Shown here: positions 1 through 13,100 of the stretch, piece after piece
Layout of the letters: each line of letters starts with the position of its first letter
Numbering within the stretch: the stretch's first letter is position 1
Assembly (NCBI GenBank): GCA_940337035.1
Contig: CALNHX010000270.1
Coordinates: 310,001 to 374,000, forward strand
Direction: 5' to 3'
DNA from: Agriotes lineatus
Lineage: Eukaryota > Arthropoda > Insecta > Coleoptera > Elateridae
Length of the DNA stretch: 64,000 nt
The notes under the pieces: generated by a model
Seen by the model: only the letters and a program-made list of their open reading frames with translations
The model's database searches: none
Told to the model about the DNA's origin: nothing
Program-made: the position numbers and the translations under genes

Positions 1-274
1 AACCATCTCGCAGTGTCACCTACTGTATCTAAAATAGAAATAAACGTCATATTACCACTTACGAAGACTTCTAGGCACGCTTAGGTGTGTTTGAATATTA
101 ATCCAATCGAATGCAAAATTCAATCATTTTCTATTCAAATAATTTGTTATTTTGTTTTTGTTAGGGAGCAAGTAGAGGGCTCAGAACGCCTATAAATATA
201 TTTAGCTGTGTATAATAACCTAACTGCAACCAAACCGCTAAAAGTGCAACTAAAATTAATAATAAGTACCCCAA
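1..274 (+). repeat. Reference monomer (type C), with internal landmarks
   Basis: This first complete monomer is exactly 274 bp and serves as the coordinate frame. Landmarks by monomer position are: AATAAA at 39-44; a short imperfect dyad around GAAG/CTTC at 63-71, here the GAAGACTTCTAGG form where most copies have GAAGGCTTCTCGG; TTTGAATA at 90-97 and its exact reverse complement TATTCAAA at 132-139; a T-rich stretch at 146-162; TATAAATA at 191-198; an A-rich tail at 251-266. There is no reading frame of note. The GACTTCTAGG variant recurs as the third member (C) of each ABC trimer in 1-10124, so the window starts inside a higher-order unit. Confidence 0.9.
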
Positions 275-3200
275 AACCATCTCGCAGTGTCACCTACTGT
301 ATCTAAAATAGAAATAAACGTCATATTACCACTTACGAAGGCTTCTCGGCACGCTTAGGTGTGTTTGAATATTAATCCAATCGAATGCAAGATTCAATCA
401 TTTTCTATTCAAATAATTTGTTATTTTGTTTTTGTTAGGGAGCAAGTAGTGGGCTCAGAACGCTTATAAATATATTTAGCTGTGTATAATAACCTAACTG
501 CAACCAAACCGCTAAAAGTGCAACTAAAATTAATAATAAGTACCCCAAAACCATCTCGCAGTGTCACCCACTGGATCTAAAATAGAAATAAACGTCATAT
601 TACCACTTACGAAGGCTTCTCGGCACGCTTAGGTGTGTTTGAATATTAATCCAATCGAATGCAAAATTAAATCATTTTCTATTCAAATAATTTGTTATTT
701 TGTTTTTGTTAGGGAGCAAGTAGAGGGCTCAGAACGCCTATAAATATATATAGCTGTGTATAATAACCTAACTGCAACCAAACCGCTAAAAGTGCAACTA
801 AAATTAATAATAAGTACCCCAAAACCATCTCGCAGTGTCACCTACTGTATCTAAAATAGAAATAAACGTCATATTACCACTTACGAAGACTTCTAGGCAC
901 GCTTAGGTGTGTTTGAATATTAATCCAATCGAATGCAAAATTCAATCATTTTCTATTCAAATAATTTGTTATTTTGTTTTTGTTAGGGAGCAAGTAGAGG
1001 GCTCAGAACGCCTATAAATATATTTAGCTGTGTATAATAACCTAACTGCAACCAAACCGCTAAAAGTGCAACTAAAATTAATAATAAGTACCCCAAAACC
1101 ATCTCGCAGTGTCACCTACTGTATCTAAAATTGAAATAAACGTCATATTACCACTTACGAAGGCTTCTCGGCACGCTTAGGTGTGTTTGAATATTAATCC
1201 AATCGAATGCAAAATTCAATCATTTTCTATTCAAATAATTTGTTATTTTGTTTTTGTTAGGGAGCAAGTAGAGGGCTCAGAACGCCTATAAATATATTTA
1301 GCTGTGTATAATAACCTAACTGCAACCAAACCGCTAAAAGTGCAACTAAAATTAATAATAAGTACCCGAAAACCACCTCGCAGTGTCACCTACTGTATCT
1401 AAAATAAAAATAAACGTCATATTACCACTTACGAAGGCTTCTCGGCACGCTTAGTGTGTTTGAATATTAATCCAATCGAATGCAAAATTTAATCATTTTC
1501 TATTCAAATAATTTGTTATTTTGTTTTTGTTAGGGAGCAAGTAGAGGGCTCAGAACGCCTATAAATATATTTAGCTGTGTATAATAACCTAACTGCAACC
1601 AAACCGCTAAAAGTGCAACTAAAATTAATAATAAGTACCCCAAAACCATCTCGCAGTGTCACCTACTGTATCTAAAATAGAAATAAACGTCATATTAGCA
1701 CTTACGAAGGCTTCTCGGCACGCTTAGTGTGTTTGAATATTAATTAAATCGAATGCAAAATTCAATCATTTTCTATTCAAATAATTTGTTATTTTGTTTT
1801 TGTTAGGGAGCAAGTAGAGGGCTCAGAACGCCTATAAATAATTTAGCTGTGTATAATAACCTAACTGCAACCAAACCGCTAAAAGTGCAACTAAAATTAT
1901 TAATAAGTACCCCAAAACCATCTCGCAGTGTCACCTACTGTATCTAAAATAGAAATAAACGTCATATTACCACTTACGAAGGCTTCTCGGCACGCTTAGT
2001 GTGTTTGAATATTAATCCAATCGAATGCAAAATTCAATCATTTTCTATTCAAATAATTTTTTATTTTGTTTTTGTTAGGGAGCAAGTAGAGTTCTCAGAA
2101 CGCCTATAAATATATTTAGCTGTGTATAATAACCTAACTGCAACCAAACCGCTAAAAGTGCAACTAAAATTAATAATAAGTACCCCAAACCATCTCGCAG
2201 TGTCACCTACTGTATCTAAAATAGAAATAAACGTCATATTACCACTTACGAAGGCTTCTCGGCACGCTTAGTGTGTTTGAATATTAATCCAATCGAATGC
2301 AAAATTCAATAATTTTCTATTCAAATAATTTGTTATTTTGTTTTTGTTAGGGAGCAAGTAGAGGGCTCAGAACGCCTATAAATATATTTAGCTGTGTATA
2401 ATTACCTAACTGCGACCAAACCGCTAAAAGTGCAACTAAAATTAATAATAAGTACCCCAAAACCATCTCGCAGTGTCACCTACTGTATCTAAAATAGAAA
2501 TAAACGTCATATTACCACTTACGAAGGCTTCTCGGCACGCTTAGGTGTGTTTGAATATTAATACAATCGAATGCAAAATTCAATCATTTTCTATTCAAAT
2601 AATTTGTTATTTTGTTTTTGTTAGCGAGCAAGTAGAGGGCTCAGAACGCCTATAAATATATTTAGCTGTGTATAATAACCTAACTGCAACCAAACCGCTA
2701 AAAGTGCAACTAAAATTAATAATAAGGTCCCCAAAACCATCTCGCAGTGTCACCTACTGTATCTAAAATAGAAATAAACGTCATATTACCACTTACGAAG
2801 GCTTCTCGGCACGCTTAGGTGTGTTTGAATATTAATCCAATCGAATGCAAGATTCAATCATTTTCAATTCAAATAATTTGTTATTTTGTTTTTGTTAGGG
2901 AGCAAGTAGAGGGCTCAGAACGCCTATAAATATATTTAGCTGTATATAATAACCTAACTGCAACCAAACCGCTAAAAGTGCAACTAAAATTAATAATAAG
3001 TACCCCAAAACCATCTCGCAGTGTCACCTACTGTATCTAAAATAGAAATAAACGTCATATTACCACTTACGAAGGCTTCTCGGCACGCTTAGGTATGTTT
3101 GAATATTAATCCAGTCGAATGCAAAATTCAATCATTTTCTATTCAAATAATTTGTTATTTTGTTTTTGTTAGGGAGCAAGTAGAGGGCTCAGAACGCCTA

Positions 3201-3283
3201 TAAATATATTTAGCTGTGTATAATAACCTAACTGCAACCAAACCGCTAAAAGTGCAACTAAAATTAATAATAAGTACCCCCAA
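275..3283 (+). repeat. Higher-order repeat, 11-mer unit, copy 1 (types A-K)
   Basis: Eleven distinguishable monomers occupy 3009 bp. Marks are: A, GCAAGATTC with AGTAGTGGG and CGCTTATAAA; B, CACCCACTGG and TATATATAGC; C, GACTTCTAGG; D, AAAATTGAAAT; E, CCCGAAAACCACC; F, ATTAGCACTT and a shortened TATAAATAATTT; G, TTTTTTATTTTG and GAGTTCTCAG; H, CCCCAAACC with TATAATTACC; I, AATACAATCG and TTAGCGAGC; J, AAGGTCCCC and TGTATATAAT; K, GGTATGTTTG and CCAGTCGAATG. The same order of marks returns at 4106 and 7115, which defines the unit. Monomers inside the unit differ by several percent, whereas the unit copies differ by only a few bases. Confidence 0.93.
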
Positions 3284-4105
3284 AACCATCTCGCAGTGTC
3301 ACCTACTGTATCTAAAATAGAAATAAACGTCATATTACCACTTACGAAGGCTTCTCGGCACGCTTAGGTGTGTTTGAATATTAATCCAATCGAATGCAAG
3401 ATTCAATCATTTTCTATTCAAATAATTTGTTATTTTGTTTTTGTTAGGGAGCAAGTAGTGGGCTCAGAACGCTTATAAATATATTTAGCTGTGTATAATA
3501 ACCTAACTGCAACCAAACCGCTAAAAGTGCAACTAAAATTAATAATAAGTACCCCAAAACCATCTCGCAGTGTCACCCACTGGATCTAAAATAGAAATAA
3601 ACGTCATATTACCACTTACGAAGGCTTCTCGGCACGCTTAGGTGTGTTTGAATATTAATCCAATCGAATGCAAAATTAAATCATTTTCTATTCAAATAAT
3701 TTGTTATTTTGTTTTTGTTAGGGAGCAAGTAGAGGGCTCAGAACGCCTATAAATATATATAGCTGTGTATAATAACCTAACTGCAACCAAACCGCTAAAA
3801 GTGCAACTAAAATTAATAATAAGTACCCCAAAACCATCTCGCAGTGTCACCTACTGTATCTAAAATAGAAATAAACGTCATATTACCACTTACGAAGACT
3901 TCTAGGCACGCTTAGGTGTGTTTGAATATTAATCCAATCGAATGCAAAATTCAATCATTTTCTATTCAAATAATTTGTTATTTTGTTTTTGTTAGGGAGC
4001 AAGTAGAGGGCTCAGAACGCCTATAAATATATTTAGCTGTGTATAATAACCTAACTGCAACCAAACCGCTAAAAGTGCAACTAAAATTAATAATAAGTAC
4101 CCCAA
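3284..4105 (+). repeat. Extra ABC trimer between 11-mer copies
   Basis: These 822 bp are a second A-B-C set directly before the A-B-C that begins the next 11-mer, giving ABC-ABC-DEFGHIJK. The spacing of the type E mark confirms it: the E sites CCCGAAAACCACC are 3831 bp apart here (1365 to 5196) but 3009 bp apart in the next step (5196 to 8205), a difference of exactly 822. A type C monomer also sits at 1-274 just before copy 1, so copy 1 may have been preceded by the same extra trimer, making a 14-mer the local unit. Confidence 0.9.
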
Positions 4106-7100
4106 AACCATCTCGCAGTGTCACCTACTGTATCTAAAATAGAAATAAACGTCATATTACCACTTACGAAGGCTTCTCGGCACGCTTAGGTGTGTTTGAA
4201 TATTAATCCAATCGAATGCAAGATTCAATCATTTTCTATTCAAATAATTTGTTATTTTGTTTTTGTTAGGGAGCAAGTAGTGGGCTCAGAACGCTTATAA
4301 ATATATTTAGCTGTGTATAATAACCTAACTGCAACCAAACCGCTAAAAGTGCAACTAAAATTAATAATAAGTACCCCAAAACCATCTCGCAGTGTCACCC
4401 ACTGGATCTAAATTAGAAATAAACGTCATATTACCACTTACGAAGGCTTCTCGGCACGCTTAGGTGTGTTTGAATATTAATCCAATCGAATGCAAAATTA
4501 AATCATTTTCTATTCAAATAATTTGTTATTTTGTTTTTGTTAGGGAGCAAGTAGAGGGCTCAGAACGCCTATAAATATATATAGCTGTGTATAATAACCT
4601 AACTGCAACCAAACCGCTAAAAGTGCAACTAAAATTAATAATAAGTACCCCAAAACCATCTCGCAGTGTCACCTACTGTATCTAAAATAGAAATAAACGT
4701 CATATTACCACTTACGAAGACTTCTAGGCACGCTTAGGTGTGTTTGAATATTAATCCAATCGAATGCAAAATTCAATCATTTTCTATTCAAATAATTTGT
4801 TATTTTGTTTTTGTTAGGGAGCAAGTAGAGGGCTCAGAACGCCTATAAATATATTTAGCTGTGTATAATAACCTAACTGCAACCAAACCGCTAAAAGTGC
4901 AACTAAAATTAATAATAAGTACCCCAAAACCATCTCGCAGTGTCACCTACTGTATCTAAAATTGAAATAAACGTCATATTACCACTTACGAAGGCTTCTC
5001 GGCACGCTTAGGTGTGTTTGAATATTAATCCAATCGAATGCAAAATTCAATCATTTTCTATTCAAATAATTTGTTATTTTGTTTTTGTTAGGGAGCAAGT
5101 AGAGGGCTCAGAACGCCTATAAATATATTTAGCTGTGTATAATAACCTAACTGCAACCAAACCGCTAAAAGTGCAACTAAAATTAATAATAAGTACCCGA
5201 AAACCACCTCGCAGTGTCACCTACTGTATCTAAAATAAAAATAAACGTCATATTACCACTTACGAAGGCTTCTCGGCACGCTTAGTGTGTTTGAATATTA
5301 ATCCAATCGAATGCAAAATTTAATCATTTTCTATTCAAATAATTTGTTATTTTGTTTTTGTTAGGGAGCAAGTAGAGGGCTCAGAACGCCTATAAATATA
5401 TTTAGCTGTGTATAATAACCTAACTGCAACCAAACCGCTAAAAGTGCAACTAAAATTAATAATAAGTACCCCAAAACCATCTCGCAGTGTCACCTACTGT
5501 ATCTAAAATAGAAATAAACGTCATATTAGCACTTACGAAGGCTTCTCGGCACGCTTAGTGTGTTTGAATATTAATTAAATCGAATGCAAAATTCAATCAT
5601 TTTCTATTCAAATAATTTGTTATTTTGTTTTTGTTAGGGAGCAAGTAGAGGGCTCAGAACGCCTATAAATAATTTAGCTGTGTATAATAACCTAACTGCA
5701 ACCAAACCGCTAAAAGTGCAACTAAAATTATTAATAAGTACCCCAAAACCATCTCGCAGTGTCACCTACTGTATCTAAAATAGAAATAAACGTCATATTA
5801 CCACTTACGAAGGCTTCTCGGCACGCTTAGTGTGTTTGAATATTAATCCAATCGAATGCAAAATTCAATCATTTTCTATTCAAATAATTTTTTATTTTGT
5901 TTTTGTTAGGGAGCAAGTAGAGTTCTCAGAACGCCTATAAATATATTTAGCTGTGTATAATAACCTAACTGCAACCAAACCGCTAAAAGTGCAACTAAAA
6001 TTAATAATAAGTACCCCAAACCATCTCGCAGTGTCACCTACTGTATCTAAAATAGAAATAAACGTCATATTACCACTTACGAAGGCTTCTCGGCACGCTT
6101 AGTGTGTTTGAATATTAATCCAATCGAATGCAAAATTCAATAATTTTCTATTCAAATAATTTGTTATTTTGTTTTTGTTAGGGAGCAAGTAGAGGGCTCA
6201 GAACGCCTATAAATATATTTAGCTGTGTATAATTACCTAACTGCGACCAAACCGCTAAAAGTGCAACTAAAATTAATAATAAGTACCCCAAAACCATCTC
6301 GCAGTGTCACCTACTGTATCTAAAATAGAAATAAACGTCATATTACCACTTACGAAGGCTTCTCGGCACGCTTAGGTGTGTTTGAATATTAATACAATCG
6401 AATGCAAAATTCAATCATTTTCTATTCAAATAATTTGTTATTTTGTTTTTGTTAGCGAGCAAGTAGAGGGCTCAGAACGCCTATAAATATATTTAGCTGT
6501 GTATAATAACCTAACTGCAACCAAACCGCTAAAAGTGCAACTAAAATTAATAATAAGGTCCCCAAAACCATCTCGCAGTGTCACCTACTGTATCTAAAAT
6601 AGAAATAAACGTCATATTACCACTTACGAAGGCTTCTCGGCACGCTTAGGTGTGTTTGAATATTAATCCAATCGAATGCAAGATTCAATCATTTTCAATT
6701 CAAATAATTTGTTATTTTGTTTTTGTTAGGGAGCAAGTAGAGGGCTCAGAACGCCTATAAATATATTTAGCTGTATATAATAACCTAACTGCAACCAAAC
6801 CGCTAAAAGTGCAACTAAAATTAATAATAAGTACCCCAAAACCATCTCGCAGTGTCACCTACTGTATCTAAAATAGAAATAAACGTCATATTACCACTTA
6901 CGAAGGCTTCTCGGCACGCTTAGGTATGTTTGAATATTAATCCAGTCGAATGCAAAATTCAATCATTTTCTATTCAAATAATTTGTTATTTTGTTTTTGT
7001 TAGGGAGCAAGTAGAGGGCTCAGAACGCCTATAAATATATTTAGCTGTGTATAATAACCTAACTGCAACCAAACCGCTAAAAGTGCAACTAAAATTAATA

Positions 7101-7114
7101 ATAAGTACCCCCAA
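4106..7114 (+). repeat. Higher-order repeat, 11-mer unit, copy 2
   Basis: A full A-K set of 3009 bp. Against copy 1 I noticed one clear private change, AAATTAGAAAT for AAATAGAAAT in monomer B near 4409-4416; the rest of the marks match in order and sequence. Such near identity over 3 kb points to a recent duplication of a whole unit. Confidence 0.92.
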
Positions 7115-10100
7115 AACCATCTCGCAGTGTCACCTACTGTATCTAAAATAGAAATAAACGTCATATTACCACTTACGAAGGCTTCTCGGCACGCTTAGGT
7201 GTGTTTGAATATTAATCCAATCGAATGCAAGATTCAATCATTTTCTATTCAAATAATTTGTTATTTTGTTTTTGTTAGGGAGCAAGTAGTGGGCTCAGAA
7301 CGCTTATAAATATATTTAGCTGTGTATAATAACCTAACTGCAACCAAACCGCTAAAAGTGCAACTAAAATTAATAATAAGTACCCCAAAACCATCTCGCA
7401 GTGTCACCCACTGGATCTAAAATAGAAATAAACGTCATATTACCACTTACGAAGGCTTCTCGGCACGCTTAGGTGTGTTTGAATATTAATCCAATCGAAT
7501 GCAAAATTAAATCATTTTCTATTCAAATAATTTGTTATTTTGTTTTTGTTAGGGAGCAAGTAGAGGGCTCAGAACGCCTATAAATATATATAGCTGTGTA
7601 TAATAACCTAACTGCAACCAAACCGCTAAAAGTGCAACTAAAATTAATAATAAGTACCCCAAAACCATCTCGCAGTGTCACCTACTGTATCTAAAATAGA
7701 AATAAACGTCATATTACCACTTACGAAGACTTCTAGGCACGCTTAGGTGTGTTTGAATATTAATCCAATCGAATGCAAAATTCAATCATTTTCTATTCAA
7801 ATAATTTGTTATTTTGTTTTTGTTAGGGAGCAAGTAGAGGGCTCAGAACGCCTATAAATATATTTAGCTGTGTATAATAACCTAACTGCAACCAAACCGC
7901 TAAAAGTGCAACTAAAATTAATAATAAGTACCCCAAAACCATCTCGCAGTGTCACCTACTGTATCTAAAATTAAAATAAACGTCATATTACCACTTACGA
8001 AGGCTTCTCGGCACGCTTAGGTGTGTTTGAATATTAATCCAATCGAATGCAAAATTCAATCATTTTCTATTCAAATAATTTGTTATTTTGTTTTTGTTAG
8101 GGAGCAAGTAGAGGGCTCAGAACGCCTATAAATATATTTAGCTGTGTATAATAACCTAACTGCAACCAAACCGCTAAAAGTGCAACTAAAATTAATAATA
8201 AGTACCCGAAAACCACCTCGCAGTGTCACCTACTGTATCTAAAATAAAAATAAACGTCATATTACCACTTACGAAGGCTTCTCGGCACGCTTAGTGTGTT
8301 TGAATATTAATCCAATCGAATGCAAAATTTAATCATTTTCTATTCAAATAATTTGTTATTTTGTTTTTGTTAGGGAGCAAGTAGAGGGCTCAGAACGCCT
8401 ATAAATATATTTAGCTGTGTATAATAACCTAACTGCAACCAAACCGCTAAAAGTGCAACTAAAATTAATAATAAGTACCCCAAAACCATCTCGCAGTGTC
8501 ACCTACTGTATCTAAAATAGAAATAAACGTCATATTAGCACTTACGAAGGCTTCTCGGCACGCTTAGTGTGTTTGAATATTAATTAAATCGAATGCAAAA
8601 TTCAATCATTTTCTATTCAAATAATTTGTTATTTTGTTTTTGTTAGGGAGCAAGTAGAGGGCTCAGAACGCCTATAAATAATTTAGCTGTGTATAATAAC
8701 CTAACTGCAACCAAACCGCTAAAAGTGCAACTAAAATTATTAATAAGTACCCCAAAACCATCTCGCAGTGTCACCTACTGTATCTAAAATAGAAATAAAC
8801 GTCATATTACCACTTACGAAGGCTTCTCGGCACGCTTAGTGTGTTTGAATATTAATCCAATCGAATGCAAAATTCAATCATTTTCTATTCAAATAATTTT
8901 TTATTTTGTTTTTGTTAGGGAGCAAGTAGAGTTCTCAGAACGCCTATAAATATATTTTAGCTGTGTATAATAACCTAACTGCAACCAAACCGCTAAAAGT
9001 GCAACTAAAATTAATAATAAGTACCCCAAACCATCTCGCAGTGTCACCTACTGTATCTAAAATAGAAATAAACGTCATATTACCACTTACGAAGGCTTCT
9101 CGGCACGCTTAGTGTGTTTGAATATTAATCCAATCGAATGCAAAATTCAATAATTTTCTATTCAAATAATTTGTTATTTTGTTTTTGTTAGGGAGCAAGT
9201 AGAGGGCTCAGAACGCCTATAAATATATTTAGCTGTGTATAATTACCTAACTGCGACCAAACCGCTAAAAGTGCAACTAAAATTAATAATAAGTACCCCA
9301 AAACCATCTCGCAGTGTCACCTACTGTATCTAAAATAGAAATAAACGTCATATTACCACTTACGAAGGCTTCTCGGCACGCTTAGGTGTGTTTGAATATT
9401 AATACAATCGAATGCAAAATTCAATCATTTTCTATTCAAATAATTTGTTATTTTGTTTTTGTTAGCGAGCAAGTAGAGGGCTCAGAACGCCTATAAATAT
9501 ATTTAGCTGTGTATAATAACCTAACTGCAACCAAACCGCTAAAAGTGCAACTAAAATTAATAATAAGGTCCCCAAAACCATCTCGCAGTGTCACCTACTG
9601 TATCTAAAATAGAAATAAACGTCATATTACCACTTACGAAGGCTTCTCGGCACGCTTAGGTGTGTTTGAATATTAATCCAATCGAATGCAAGATTCAATC
9701 ATTTTCAATTCAAATAATTTGTTATTTTGTTTTTGTTAGGGAGCAAGTAGAGGGCTCAGAACGCCTATAAATATATTTAGCTGTATATAATAACCTAACT
9801 GCAACCAAACCGCTAAAAGTGCAACTAAAATTAATAATAAGTACCCCAAAACCATCTCGCAGTGTCACCTACTGTATCTAAAATAGAAATAAACGTCATA
9901 TTACCACTTACGAAGGCTTCTCGGCACGCTTAGGTATGTTTGAATATTAATCCAGTCGAATGCAAAATTCAATCATTTTCTATTCAAATAATTTGTTATT
10001 TTGTTTTTGTTAGGGAGCAAGTAGAGGGCTCAGAACGCCTATAAATATATTTAGCTGTGTATAATAACCTAACTGCAACCAAACCGCTAAAAGTGCAACT

Positions 10101-10124
10101 AAAATTAATAATAAGTACCCCCAA
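7115..10124 (+). repeat. Higher-order repeat, 11-mer unit, copy 3
   Basis: A full A-K set, 3010 bp, one longer than the other copies because monomer G has an extra T (TATATTTTAGC near 8951). Monomer D reads AAAATTAAAAT near 7970 where copies 1 and 2 have AAAATTGAAAT. The trimer ABC is present once only. To the right of 10124 the ordered A-K pattern stops. Confidence 0.92.
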
Positions 10125-13100
10125 AACCATCTCGCAGTGTCACCTACTGTATCTAAAATAGAAATAAACGTCATATTACCACTTACGAAGGCTTCTCGGC
10201 ACGCTTAGGTGTGTTTGAATATTAATCCAATCGAATGCAAAATTCAATCATTTTCTATTCAAATAATTTGTTATTTTGTTTTTGTTAGGGAGCAAGTAGA
10301 GGGCTCAGAACGCCTATAAATATATTTAGCTATGTATAATAACCTAACTGCAACCAAACCGCTAAAAGTGCAACTAAAATTAATAGTAAGTACCCCAAAA
10401 CCATCTCGCAGTGTCACCTACAGTATCTAAAATAGAAATAAACGTCATATTACCACGTACGAAGGCTTCTCGGCACGCTTAGGTATGTTTGAATATTAAT
10501 CCAATCGAATGCAAAATTCAATCATTTTCTATTCAAATAATTTGTTATTTTGTTTTTGTTAGGGAGCAAGTAGAGGGCTCAGAACGCCTATAAATATATT
10601 TAGCTGTGTATAATAACCTAACTGCAACCAAACCGCTAAAAGTGCAACTAAAATTAATAATAAGTACCCCAAAACCATCTCGCAGTGTCACCTACTGTAT
10701 CTAAAATAGAAATAAACGTCATATTACCACTTACGAAGGCTTCTCGGCACGCTTAGGTGTGTTTGAATATTAATCCAATCGAATGCAAAATTCAATCATT
10801 TTCTATTCAAATAATTTGTTACTTTGTTTTTGTTAGGGAGCAAGTAGAGGGCTCAGAACGCCTATAAATATATTTAGCTGTGTATAATAACCTAACTGCA
10901 ACCAAACCGCTAAAAGTGCAACTAAAATTAATAATAAGTACCCCAAAACCATCTCGCAGTGTCACCTACTGTATCTAAAATAGAAATAAACGTCATATTA
11001 CCACTTACGAAGGCTTCTCGGCACGCTTAGGTATGTTTGAATATTAATCCAATCGAATGCAAAATTCAATCATTTTCTATTCAAATAATTTGTTATTTTG
11101 TTTTTGTTAGGGAGCAAGTAGAGGGCTCAGAACGCCTATAAATATATTTAGCTGTGTATAATAACCTAACTGCAACCAAACCGCTAAAACTGCAACTAAA
11201 ATTAATAATAAGTACCCCAAAACCATCTCGCAGTGTCACCTACTGTATCTAAAATAGAAATAAACGTCATATTACCACTTACGAAGGCTTCTCGGCACAC
11301 TTAGGTGTGTTTGAATATTAATCCAATCGAATGCAAAATTCAATCATTTTCTATTCAAATAATTTGTTATTTTGTTTTTGTTAGGGAGCAAGTAGAGGGC
11401 TCAGAACGCCTATAAATATATTTAGCTGTGTATAATAACCTAACTGCAACCCAACCGCTAATAGTGCAACTAAAATTAATAATAAGTACCCCAAAACCAT
11501 CTCGCAGTGTCACCTACAATATCTAAAATAGAAATAAACGTCATATTACCACTTACGAAGGCTTCTCGGCACGCTTAGGTGTGTTTGAATATTAATCCAA
11601 TCGAATGCAAAATTCAATCATTTTCTATTCAAATAATTTGTTATTTTGTTTTTGTTAGGGAGCAAGTAGAGGGCTCAGAACGCCTATAAATATATTTAGC
11701 TGCGTATAATAACCTAACTGCAACCAAACCGCTAAAAGTGCAACTAAAATTAATAATAAGTACCCCAAAACCATCTCGCAGTGGCACCTACTGTATCTAA
11801 AATAGAAATAAACGTCATATTACCACTTACGAAGGCTTCTCGGCACGCTTAGGTGTGTTTGAATATTAATCCAATCGAATGCAAAATTCAATCATTTTCT
11901 ATTTAAATAATTTGTTATTTTGTTTTTGTTAGGGAGCAAGTAGAGGGCTCAGAACGCCTATAAATATATTTAGCTGTGTATAATAACCTAACTGCAACCA
12001 AACCGCTAAAAGTGCAACTAAAATTAATAGTAAGTACCCCAAAACCATCTCGCAGTGTCACCTACAGTATCTAAAATAGAAATAAACGTCATATTACCAC
12101 TTACGAAGGCTTCTCGGCACGCTTAGGTGTGTTTGAATATTAATCCAATCGAATGCAAAATTCAATCATTTTCTATTCAAATAATTTGTTATTTTGTTTT
12201 TGTTAGGGAGCAAGTAGAGGGCTCAGAACGCCTATAAATATATTTAGCTGTGTATAATAACCTAACTGCAACCAAAACCGCTAAAAGTGCAACTAAAATT
12301 AATAATAAGTACCCCAAAACCATCTCGCAGTGTCACCTACAGTATCTAAAATAGAAATAAACGTCATATTACCACTTACGAAGGCTTCTCGGCACGCTTA
12401 GGTGTGTTTGAATATTAATCCAATCGAATGCAAAATTCAATCATTTTCTATTCAAATAATATGTTATTTTGTTTTTGTTAGGGAGCAAGTAGAGGGCTCA
12501 GAACGCCTATAAATATATTTAGCTGTGTATAATAACCTAACTGCAACCAAACCGCTAAAAGTGCAACTAAAATTAATAGTAAGTACCCCAAAACCATCTC
12601 GCAGTGTCACCTACAGTATCTAAAATAGAAATAAACGTCATATTACCACTTACGAAGGCTTCTCGCGCTTAGGTGTGTTTGAATATTAATCCAATCGAAT
12701 GCAAAATTCAATCATTTTCTATTCAAATAATTTGTTATTTTGTTTTTGTTAGGGAGCAAGTAGAGGGCTCAGAACGCCTATAAATATATTTAGCTGTGTA
12801 TAATAACCTAACTGCAACCAAACCGCTAAAAGTGCAACTAAAATTAATAGTAAGTACCCCAAAACCATCTCGCAGTGTCACCTACAGTATCTAGAATAGA
12901 AATAAACGTCATATAACCACTTACGAAGGCTTCTCGGCACGCTTAGGTGTGTTTGAATATTAATCCAATCGAATGCAAAATTCAATCATTTTCTATTCAA
13001 ATAATTTGTTATTTTGTTTTTGTTAGGGAGCAAGTAGAGGGCTCAGAACGCCTATAAATATATTTAGCTGTGTATAATAACCTAACTGCAACCAAACCGC

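Noticed and set aside
61..80. CENP-B box in the monomer
   Set aside because: The region around CCTTCGTAAG (reverse strand) has a TTCG core but lacks the A and CGGG positions required by the box.
159..226. Telomere-type motifs TTAGGG and CCTAA
   Set aside because: Each occurs once per monomer in opposite sense and never in tandem, so they are chance matches.
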